Shown piece by piece: positions 12,601 through 18,953 of a stretch of 64,000 bases of DNA. The stretch spans positions 36,398 to 100,397 of the forward strand of contig NW_024093768.1 of assembly GCF_014356525.2 (NCBI RefSeq), in the 5' to 3' direction. The translations under genes and the position numbers were made by a program. The notes under the pieces are model-generated. The model saw only the letters and a list, made by a program, of their open reading frames with translations, made no database searches and had not been told where the DNA came from. This DNA comes from Nilaparvata lugens. Its lineage: Eukaryota > Arthropoda > Insecta > Hemiptera > Delphacidae. Numbering within the stretch: position 1 is the first letter of the stretch; each line of letters opens with the position of its first letter.

Positions 12601-15600
12601 TAGTGAAATTAATCACGGTTAAAATTACACCGGTTTCTGTGCAACCGCTTTAACAGGCTCTTTTGAAAAGACGGCTTCTCTGATTGGTTCTCGTGAAATT
12701 AATCACGGTTAAAATTTAACCAGCTTTTGTGCAACCGGGCCTTAGAGTTTGATCACATTGATTAGCGTATATGTTCAAGTGAACGTCGAATCATTTATGA
12801 GCCGAAAAACAAAATTTTAAAAGTGCCATTGAAAAAGTTGTGACTAGCTGATCACAGTGAACGCAACCAGCAAGTGCACGCGCAAGCAGCAACTTTCAGT
12901 GTGAGTGTTCCTACTGCACTTTCCAGATTCTGTTTCTCATTTGCACGCTTGGTCATCCATAACCAAGCTTATGTATGCTCTTATATATTTGCACTTGCAC
13001 ATATATGCATTCAATGTGATCACACCCATGTTTATAAGAGAATAATAAATAGTTGCTAATGACTAAAAACGATCAAGTATGTACAGAGTGACCACTAGAA
13101 ACATTTAAATTTTAGAAATAGAAAAACAATATTAATTTTCCGACATACTATTTATTCAACTTGAGGAAAGTAGTTGTGAGTATATGCCATTTACTTTCCG
13201 TAGAGAAAATTATGTCAGGAAGGTTACGTCCTTCTTCGCTGAGGCAATTTTCTATTCTGATCAGGAAGCTCTTCCATACTCGTTCCAGTGTAGTCTATCC
13301 TCAGTGATCCACGCCAACTCAGTAAGTATCACCGCTTTCAAGTCATCTTAAGTGACTTTCGAGTCATCTTAAGTGACTTTCAAGTCATCTTAAGTGACTT
13401 TCGAGTCATCTTTAGTGACTTTTATTTGTGGTGAGCAAGTTGTAAGAGCAAGTTTATCGACATAGACCCCGTACTTTAGAAGACTTGAAAGTGTCGATAC
13501 AAGTGTCGAAAGTGGTGATGCAGTTGGGAGCGCGACAGTCGAGGCCTGTTCACTGAGAATACACTGGAACGAGTGTGGAAGAGCTTCCTGGACATAATAG
13601 AAAATTGCCTCAGGGAAGAAGGACATCACCTTCCTGACATAATTTTATCTACGTACAGTAAATATGGCATACACTCACAATCATTCTACTCAAGTTGAAT
13701 GAATAGTATTAATTTTTGAAAAATAAATATTTTTTCTATTTCTAAAATGTACATGTTTCTCGTGTCACCCTGTACAATCATATATCTATGACCAGATATA
13801 CAGAGTGTCCCACGAAAGGTGTAGCAGCCGAAGACCATATATTCTACATTAAATTTGCAACAAAAAATGTCCAGTAAAATTGTTTATATCGACCTTAGTT
13901 TTAGATATTTCGATTTCGATTTTAAAAAAAAACGTCAATAACTAGAAAACTATCAGTCAAAATCTAATTCCAAGGACATGGTTGGAAAGAGAAAGAAATT
14001 TACAATAAGATTCATATAATTTATTCATTTATTTCACGTTTTTGAACTTTTTATGAGTGTTGTAACTGTTTGAAATTTGGCTTTGAACACGACGAATGTA
14101 CTTTTTTAAATTTGAACGCTCAAAAAAAGTTTAATAACGTGAAACAAAGGAAAAAATTATAAGAATCTTATTGGAAATTTCTTCCTCTTTCCAACCATGT
14201 CATTGGAATTAGATTTTGACTAATAGTTTTCTAATTATTAATTTTTTCATAAATATTGAAAAATCTATATATATCGAAAACTAAGATCGATATAAGAAAA
14301 TTTCACTGGACATTTTTTGTTGCAAATTCAATGTAGAGTTCATGGTCTTCGGCTGTTACACCTTTCGTGGGACACTCTGTATATATATATCATCTTAATA
14401 TCTAGTTCGCCTCCATGGTGCACACTGGGTAACGCTAAATGGACTAGCAAATAATGGCGGTCAGACAAACTTATGTTCTCCTGACCAAAAACTACACACC
14501 TCAAAGAATTTAGAAATATACAATGCATATCTAGACATTTGAGACTCATGAGCTATATATTTGTTGTGTATCTGCCATACCTAAATAAATGAATAAATAA
14601 ATCGTAATATAAACAGAGTGTCCCACGAAAGATGTAACTATGGGTGCTCACCTTGAATATGTGTGTTTCTCATTTCGTTGGTATCAACATTAACACGTTT
14701 ATACTCATTCGAAAGCTTATAAAATGGCAACATCTTTTCACTATTGAAAACATATTGTTACCCTGGAAAAATCGAAAGAAAACTGTTTGAAATTTGGCTT
14801 TGAACTCGACGAATGTACTTTTTTCAACTTTGAGTGCTCATAGAAAGTTCAAAACCGTCAAAGGAACAAGTTATATGAATCACATTGGAAATTTCTTCCT
14901 CTTTCCAACCATATCCTTCGAACTGGATTTTAACTTTTTATTATTATTAGCGTATGGCTTTGAATGGTGGGGAGACCCAAGGGTAGTTCCACCTCGCCGT
15001 ATATAGTCCAAAGTTCCCTAATGGGAAACCGGACACTAAGGTTATAGTGAGCACAATACTTTAAATTTACACTTTTCACTTCGAAATAAAGTGATTTTAA
15101 CTGATAATTTTATTTTTATTGATATCTTAATGACGGTAAATAAGAATATTTCAAAAATATAGAAGAATTGATAGATCTCGACAAATAAGGTGTAGGTCTA
15201 TTTTACTGGACATTTTTGTTGCAAATTTCATGTAAAATCTATGGTTTTTGGCTGTTACACCTTTTGTGGGACACTCTGTATAGATAAGAGTTGTACCTAA
15301 TAAGCTATGGACTAGAAGTTTTGGAAAAATAAGGTCTATGTATAGTGAGGTCCACGTTATAATGACAGTATTTGATCGACTTTGGTTTTGCTATCCTTAT
15401 CTATCATTCGACAAAGCCGGTGGTACTATCCTTTTCTAGGTCCACAACGATGCCAATTATATTTTTGCCAGTGTAGAAATATAATTAATGCAAAGAATCG
15501 GCATCGCTATTCTCCTATCTTTATCCACTGCCATTATAACGTGGACCTCACTATAGGAAATTTTACTGTTGATACAAATTAGCGTCTTTCACATTAATAT

Positions 15601-15935
15601 GATCAACTTCATCATAAATATGATCAATTGTGCTCAACTTGCCTTATCCAATTAGTGCCATCTAAATCACTAGTTTTTACAATGAAAGTTGCATGTTTAC
15701 CTGACTGCAAGTGTTTTTTGTAGGCAATTCTTGAAGGAAACAGGAGTTCGCATTGGTTGCAAGAAAACGTTAGCCGAGCTGGATCATGTATGCGCATGTG
15801 CTGACGACGCAAATGTTCTTCTTTGAACGTTTTCAGACAACACCAGCACTGGAAAGATTTCTCTTTTTGCTTACTTGCTTTTGATTCCAACTTCAAAGTG
15901 CTAAGCAAGCTCTTTGTTTTCGACTTGACTTTCAT
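3585..15935 (-). CDS. C2H2 zinc-finger protein with acidic C-terminus, five coding exons (gene span)
   Basis: The coding segments 15935-15643, 11864-11797, 11669-11515, 6033-5830 and 3671-3585 sum to 807 nt, which is 268 residues plus a TAG stop. Every junction keeps frame (phases 2, 1, 0, 0). Finger 1 has C30, C33, H46 and H50; finger 2 has C59, C62, H75 and H81, the latter with the longer H-x5-H spacing. Residues 1-26 are rich in Lys and Ser, the middle is polar, and residues about 220-258 are strongly acidic (ESDEEDFDFE, GDDDEG). C2H2 proteins of this kind usually bind nucleic acid, and an acidic tail could recruit partners; both roles are inferred from the family. The chosen Met is the first usable ATG after the putative 5' UTR exon. 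The introns carry most of the transposons between 3.7 and 15.6 kb. I do not recognise a specific orthologue. The weakest links are the small exon 2 and the non-GT donor of exon 1. Confidence 0.65.
3958..4106 (-). pseudogene. Inverted, frameshifted partial copy of the 4294-4611 ORF
   Basis: Read on the minus strand it matches the start of the plus-strand ORF at about 88-90% of positions. Its A-tract after CTG has one base fewer in register, which shifts the frame, and the equivalent of GENRIRK reads into a TAA. Similarity ends abruptly after the shared GGAGACAAC. Confidence 0.65.
4294..4611 (+). CDS. 105-residue ORF of unknown function inside the last intron of gene 1
   Basis: The ORF opens with MTMAELKKGVEGYIDN and closes at TAG. 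It is hydrophilic, Asn/Ser/Lys-rich, with no signal peptide or membrane segment, and I recognise no family. A second, inverted and broken copy of its first 50 or so codons lies 190 bp away at 3958-4106. Pairing of an intact and a decayed copy suggests a once-coding unit, perhaps from a mobile element or a captured exon. It is antisense to gene 1. Confidence 0.35.
   Translation: MTMAELKKGVEGYIDNLLLEALNNIRNSGSFDKFILGENRIRKCSSGDNLVIKITGDKKLTTIDNKFTRNDKKSNTQNNQSSSIKFAVDLSNTLSTNQIQTVSQT
4715..4880. mobile_element. Family G palindromic MITE, copy 1
   Basis: AAGGTGCATACAGAT at the left pairs with ATCTGTACACACCTT at the right, and GCGCCGCGAACATGAGCAAT with ATTTCTCATGTTTGCGGCGC. A copy at 50006-50167 has its loop in the opposite orientation, so it is the same element inserted the other way round. 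Confidence 0.8.
5163..5704. mobile_element. Family B MITE, copy 1, with a nested insertion
   Basis: The ends are TATAGTGAGGTCCACGTTAT and ATAACGTGGACCTCACTATA, perfect inverted repeats. Comparison with the copy at 7918-9042 shows about 155 bp of foreign sequence at 5400-5555 (see next entry). Other copies are at 15341-15555 and 37818-38036. Confidence 0.85.
5400..5555. repeat. Dispersed repeat nested in the family B MITE
   Basis: A CGAGTGACCTGGCTGGCTCA block running to about CAGGGCCTCTGAC occurs here and again, almost identical, at 21033-21108 inside a LINE. It is absent from the equivalent position of other family B copies. It looks like a SINE or element terminus; the type is unresolved. 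Confidence 0.6.
5830..6033 (-). CDS. Gene 1 coding exon 4, acidic region
   Basis: The acceptor is AACTTTTTCCAG and the donor is GGG|GTGAGT. The exon holds exactly 68 codons, phase 0 at both ends. It encodes a Gln/Ser/Thr/Asn-rich stretch, then an acidic block with DLTLESDEEDFDFENY and GDDDEG. It sits just right of a MITE at 5163-5704, and the intron on its other side carries a large nested transposon cluster. Confidence 0.78.
6055..6170 (-). mobile_element. LINE 3' end fragment with short-repeat tail
   Basis: AATTCAATTCAATTCATTTATTGTC at the left edge, read on the minus strand, resembles the end of a non-LTR element with a (GAATT)n-type tail. Similar tails occur at about 20560, 29890, 57010 and 60870. 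Confidence 0.4.
6181..6577 (+). mobile_element. Family A element, copy 2
   Basis: It is collinear with the 2680 copy and has the same ends. It lacks a few tens of bases around the repeated ACATTTAAACATTC stretch. Confidence 0.8.
6755..6945. repeat. Fold-back repeat built on GAGCAAATGCTCATGAGC
   Basis: Palindromic words GAGCAAATGCTC, TGCTCATGAGCA and AGCTTATGCTC recur in both orientations over about 190 bp, which would fold into a multi-arm hairpin. A short MITE is likely. It lies between a family A copy and a Ty3/gypsy fragment. Confidence 0.45.
6985..7771 (-). mobile_element. Ty3/gypsy-type pol fragment (RNase H to integrase core)
   Basis: The conceptual product contains an RNase H motif (TLITDQKSVTFMF), an integrase zinc-binding HHCC region (H-x-ELCHPG, then C-x2-C), and part of the DDE core (NMDFKGP, HTDRGTSF). 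The listed ORF starts at 7725, but the frame is open upstream to about 7771, where TAA closes it. It ends shortly after the second catalytic Asp, before the Glu, so the integrase is truncated. No LTRs flank it. It lies in an intron of gene 1. Confidence 0.85.
7918..9042. mobile_element. Family B MITE, copy 2, split by a mariner-type element
   Basis: The left end AGAGGTCCACGTTATAATG and right end CATTATAACGTGGACCTC match the 5163 copy. The interior is interrupted at a TA by the element at 8071-8815, and host similarity resumes exactly after it (TTTTATTAAGCAG). Confidence 0.85.
8071..8815 (+). mobile_element. Fold-back Tc1/mariner derivative 1
   Basis: The ends are CAGAGTGCGGCAGTCAATCC and its inverse, with TA on both sides. 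The inverted arms are about 225 bp (8071-8297 and 8590-8815) and each contains the 3' end of a transposase gene. The central part reads, in three successive frames, a mariner-like transposase: LFQRDGATSHTAR near 8350, PPRSPDL near 8460 and FFLWGYLKSKVYE near 8484-8527, then the C-terminus to 8691. It is frameshifted and lacks the N-terminal half, so it is inactive. Confidence 0.85.
9619..10537 (+). mobile_element. Fold-back Tc1/mariner derivative 2, with a nested MITE
   Basis: Inverted ends carry GACACAGAATAACGGG and CCCGTTATTCTGTGTC, followed on the right by TA. Both arms encode the same mariner-type C-terminus: FQECIRSRGSHLEEVIVKK then TGA at 10351-10409 (plus), and its near twin ending at 9737 on the minus strand. 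The centre is split by the MITE at 9849-10198. Confidence 0.75.
9849..10198. mobile_element. MITE nested in the fold-back element
   Basis: The termini are GGTATTCACAATGTTG and CAACATTGTGAATACC, perfect inverted repeats. The interior has AGCTAACTC and GTTAGCTAA motifs in both orientations and no ORF. Confidence 0.75.
10912..11105. mobile_element. Palindromic MITE
   Basis: The left arm CACTTACGCGACTCAGGTCG and the right arm CGACCTGAGTCACGTAAGTG pair over about 60 bp, including CTCGACTCTAGTCGAGAG. A short loop carries GGTGACAC/GACGTCACC. Confidence 0.75.
11515..11669 (-). CDS. Gene 1 coding exon 3
   Basis: The exon starts after CCAAATGTTTCAG and ends at AGG|GTAATA. Two bases complete a split codon, then 51 codons follow (HRKSSILNEF to PDDLKLR). 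The other two frames are closed. It is polar and Lys/Ser/Asn-rich with no recognised domain. The phase-0 exit fits exon 4 directly. Confidence 0.65.
11797..11864 (-). CDS. Gene 1 coding exon 2 (small, 68 nt)
   Basis: The acceptor is TAGTTTTCCCAG, with AG at 11866-11865. The exon reads open in the only frame that continues exon 1, giving 22 full codons (beginning PEVKAIS, ending STHVA), and stops at a C|GTATCT donor. The donor is weak, but it leaves exactly the one base that exon 3 needs. A stronger-looking GTAAAT nearby lies two bases before an in-frame TAA and gives the wrong phase. Confidence 0.5.
12221..13030. repeat. Compound repeat: direct repeats flanking a fold-back array
   Basis: An outer pair of about 150 bp (12225-12370 and 12866-13027) shares ACCAGCAAGTGCACGCG and TTGCACATA...ATGTGATCA. 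Between them, GAAAGCCGGTTAAATTT occurs twice, then three tandem units of about 85 bp carry GACGGCTTCTCTGATTGGTT and ATTAATCACGGTTAAAATT. An inverted fragment of the outer repeat lies near 11990-12030, and a relative of the inner unit lies at 23786-23910. Confidence 0.65.
13084..13772 (+). mobile_element. Fold-back Tc1/mariner derivative 3
   Basis: The ends are CAGAGTGACCACTAGAAACA and TGTTTCTCGTGTCACCCTG, flanked by TA. Both arms hold the transposase 3' end; the right arm reads VWKSFLDIIENCLREEGHHL near 13572-13640, a typical mariner C-terminus. A tandem repeat sits in the centre (next entry). Confidence 0.75.
13336..13419. repeat. Four 21-bp tandem units in alternating versions
   Basis: The unit TTTCAAGTCATCTTAAGTGA(C) alternates with a version reading TTTCGAGTC, giving two 42-bp higher-order units. 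Each unit is itself nearly palindromic (GTCA...CTTAAG...TGAC). Confidence 0.85.
13801..14379. mobile_element. Palindromic Tc1/mariner-type MITE, copy 1
   Basis: CAGAGTGTCCCACGAAAGG is inverted at the right end and TA flanks both sides. Inverted similarity continues through almost the whole 579 bp, with weak spots only near the centre. Confidence 0.8.
14614..15278. mobile_element. Palindromic Tc1/mariner-type MITE, copy 2, rearranged
   Basis: It has the same ends as the 13801 copy. The right part matches (CATTTTTGTTGCAAATTTCA), while the left part after GTGTCCCACGAAAG differs, and about 130 bp near 14950-15085 (GGGGAGACCCAAGGGTAG) looks inserted. Confidence 0.7.
15341..15555. mobile_element. 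Family B MITE, short form
   Basis: It has the same TATAGTGAGGTCCACGTTAT ends as the 5163 copy, but is only 215 bp with a different interior shared with the copy at 37818-38036. Confidence 0.85.
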
Positions 15936-15946
15936 GTTGGGATCCG
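15643..15946 (-). CDS. Gene 1 coding exon 1: start codon and both zinc fingers
   Basis: The exon follows a good acceptor (TTTTTTGTATTCCAG, AG at 15948-15947). The ATG lies at 15935 and is followed by 97 codons plus 2 nt. The proposed donor is AAG|GCAAGT, a perfect GC-type donor with GC at 15642-15641. Reading through it instead gives seven more residues and a TGA at 15626-15624, so a 103-residue two-finger protein is the alternative. Eleven bases lie between the acceptor and the ATG and are open, so a coding upstream exon cannot be excluded. Confidence 0.75.
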
Positions 15947-16117
15947 CTGGAATACAAAAAAATATATTTTATATTCAGTAATTCAGTATATTCAGTCCAT
16001 GACCGGCAGTCGCCAGACAGACTTCGTCAAAATATAAAAAAATTAATACACAAATAACTAGAGATGGCTACAGATTGGTCGTTTCATGTGGCTCTGTGGA
16101 GGGACTGCAATACTAAA

Positions 16118-17560
16118 TCATGAAACAATCTCAAACTGGTCCACTAGTCCACTGATCTCATCATCTCTCAGTGAGTACAGAGGGTAGTTAATTCGTTTTT
16201 CACGTACCAGCCTACAAAACTTCCCATACTCCAGCTCACGAACACAAATCGGCAGTCTGTTAAAAAATTTTAGCGTCCGTAAGGGGTAGCATTCATGTGC
16301 TTTCGACAGTCTAGAGTAGGGTAGGTCAATGTTGCCCCGTCTCCTGGTATTGTGGTGGTGCACCTGGCCCCTCTCCTGGTAGGCATGAACCTCACTCCTT
16401 AAGAGCCGTAGGGAGCTACGCATGTACTGACTGTACACTGTCAGTATTTTCAGACGTTTGAAAATTGGCCGGCAGTGCCCCAGGTAATGCGATGACGTGA
16501 TGATACGAAGAACTTTCTTCTGCAGAAGGAGAATCCTTTCACAGCTACCAGCATGGCCCCATAGTACTATTCCGTAGCTTATATGACTATGGAACAGCCC
16601 ATGGTAGGCTGTAATTAAGTAGTTGGCAGGCACATGTTGCTTCAGTTTCCGCATCAAAAACGTTACCCTGGCCAGTCGATTGCACAGCATGCCAATATGT
16701 CGATCCCACGAAAGAGAGGGGTCCATCACAAAACCCAAGAGTTTGACCTCCGCCTCACCATGAGCCTTACCACGCATTAAGGTGCACAACAGGTTCTGTG
16801 TTTTCCCCTCATTTGGACACAGTTTGTTTGATTTAAACCAGTGGCTAGCCTCTTCTACAAGAAGATTAGACTTGGCGACAGCAGTTTGTGGGTCCTCATC
16901 CTGGGCCAATAGGGTGGTATTATCAGCAAACAATAAGGCTCTTTCATGCACACTAAAGTCGTTGATGAATACAAGAAAAAACAGAGGACCAAGAATCGAT
17001 CCTTGCGGCACTCCATAGATCACCTCACTTGACCGCAATTCTGCATCATTCACCAATGTGAATTGCATTCTATTGGAGAGGTAATCCTCCATGGTTTTCA
17101 AGGGAACTCCACTTATCCCATACCTCTTCATTTTACCCAATAGTATGTCATGCGAGACACAGTCGAATGCCTTGGTCAAATCACACAAAGCAACGGAGAA
17201 CGACTGCCTGCCCTCCATTGCCCCAAGAACCGACTCCACCAAATACCGCATAGCTCCTATGGTTGATCTCCCCCGACGGAATCCATTCTGGTAATGTTGG
17301 AAGATGGAATTAATCTCAAAATACTGTGAAAGCTGAACATACCGTACATCACCGATTCCATGAGCTTGCTTCCACTGGAATTATCGAGACTGACCTGAAA
17401 TTCGAAAACTCATCAGGTTCACCTTTCTTGAAGATTGGAATTGTCCTTGATGTCTTCAGCTCTTCCGAGAAAACTCAAGAATCCAAACAGTCATTGATCA
17501 AATTACACAATGGTACAGATAAAACATCAACTATTTGTCTTCAATACCACTGTTGAGATT
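16118..17560 (-). mobile_element. Jockey/CR1-like LINE, reverse transcriptase fragment
   Basis: The main ORF (17251-16118, 377 residues) carries RT motifs DLTKAFDCVSHDIL, GVPQGSILGP and a C-terminal HNTRRR/LPYSRL region typical of Jockey-like elements. The catalytic box reads FADN instead of FADD, so one metal-binding Asp is lost. Upstream the RT continues with the in-frame stretch QLSQYFEIN, then shifts frame near 17340 (MESVMY and IPIFKKG lie in other frames) and meets a stop. It is a dead copy inside the first intron of gene 1. Confidence 0.88.
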
Positions 17561-17693
17561 CCAAAAATGTCGTTGAAATAAATTCCTAGAATCAAGTAGG
17601 CCTACTATTTCCCAATTTATAATCAAAGGCAATTGAAATACGGGAAATCATGATCAATATATTAAAATTGATGGATAAACTCATTTCTTTATC

Positions 17694-17814
17694 TGTAGTG
17701 AGATTAGTTTCAAACGGTCAGCATTGGTTGGTTGAATGGGAAGGATTGATGTTATAGTATAATATATTATAGAGAATGCTGATAGTTCCAAGTGAATTCC
17801 AGAGTTCCACTATA
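17694..17814. mobile_element. Family E small MITE, copy 1
   Basis: GTAGTGAGATTA at the left pairs with the CACTATA right end. GTCAGCATTGG and AATGCTGATAG form the inner arms. Relatives are at 36197-36294 and 53670-53767. Confidence 0.55.
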
Positions 17815-18243
17815 AGTTTTGCAAATATAACGCCGGTAGCCGACATGACAATTCAAGGTGTCTAGAATTAAAAATTATTTGTATTTTAGAAATGATTTGT
17901 CTCTTTACAAATATCCTACAGAGCATGTACTTTGGATGAACCTCATCAATGACATTGAATTACTTATAATTATAATTATATTAAGTCAAGGTATAATATT
18001 ATTTTGAAGTTACATGAATCATAACCCTAAAAATTCATTGAAATAAATTTAAGGATTTATAAGATATATCTATCTTGTGATGAAAACATTGTGAGCTATA
18101 ATTAACAATCTATTTGAATATTGTTGAATGTGGAAAGCAAGTCATTGCAATTATTTTAATATGTACGATATTCAACAACTTGTAGCCAAACTTAACCAAT
18201 ACATTTTTAAAATTTTGATGGATATAGAAATAACTCTACTTAC

Positions 18244-18320
18244 CTAAATTTTTCAATGAAGCATTAGGTGCGTGAAGGGTGATTTAAGGCTTATGAAAAA
18301 TAAAATATCTTGAGAATAAA
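18244..18320 (-). promoter_or_regulatory. Putative non-coding first exon of gene 1 (3' edge defined, 5' edge unknown)
   Basis: On the minus strand a near-perfect donor (AATTTAG|GTAAGTAG) ends at 18244. All three frames entering it are closed, so it would be 5' UTR. Spliced to the acceptor at 15946 it places the ATG at 15935 as the first long start, after one four-codon upstream ORF. The 5' limit given is arbitrary. The donor is seen; the assignment to gene 1 is inferred. Confidence 0.35.
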
Positions 18321-18853
18321 CAGAAAATTAAACTTTATCTTTAGCAAAATTTGATAACCTACGTCGTGTTTACATTTTGTATTTTGATTGATCGATGAAT
18401 TAACCATCGAACTCATCTCTCGATAATTTATCTGTCCGATCCTCGACATATTGTTATCGAAAGATTTTGCTATCGATAACAAATTCTTATTTTTATATAA
18501 ATTTAATCAATCGAAATTTCTGCTGTGAAACTTTATCAGAAGAATAGATGAACGATTAATATTTCCTTGATAATTTTAATTGATCATTTGTAAATAAAAA
18601 AATGCATGTTGGTAGTCCTTGACAGCTGATATGATGTTTACAGCTGTTTTGTTCTCTTCTGTATTCTACAATACCAAACTGTTGTGATATTATTTTGTAT
18701 AGGCTAGGTTGGGTGTAGCTTATTTGATTGTATGTTGGAGGAAATTGGAAATTAATTATTGTGTTCTACAGGAAATCAACAATTTTTGCTTATTTCAATA
18801 GATAAACTATCAATGAAATCGTTATATAAAATCAAAGTATAATTTTGAGAAAA

Positions 18854-18953
18854 ATGCCAGCTCGAAATAGATCGTTATGGAATATTACCTTGTTCGTTGT
18901 CTTAGGGTTAAATCACATTTCATCAACGCCAGATATTCTTCATTACAATATTC
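18854..18953 (+). CDS. Gene 2 exon 1: signal peptide
   Basis: The ATG at 18854 is preceded by an in-frame TAA 27 nt upstream, which fixes the start within this exon. It encodes 33 residues with a hydrophobic core (LWNITLFVVLGL) and a likely signal cleavage after about residue 24. The donor is C|GTAAGT, phase 1. A TATATAAA lies at 18823-18830, too close to the ATG to be its obvious TATA box. Confidence 0.85.

Noticed and set aside
13336..13419. Regular short repeats that could suggest a CRISPR array
   Set aside because: The units are contiguous, with no unique spacers, in a eukaryotic transposon.
15624..15935. Two-finger 103-residue protein as the complete gene product
   Set aside because: The perfect GC donor before the stop and four phase-matched downstream exons make the longer product likelier, though the short form is not excluded.
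18823..18830. TATATAAA as the TATA box of gene 2
   Set aside because: It is only 24 bp before the start codon, which leaves no room for a leader; a spliced or further-upstream start is more likely.
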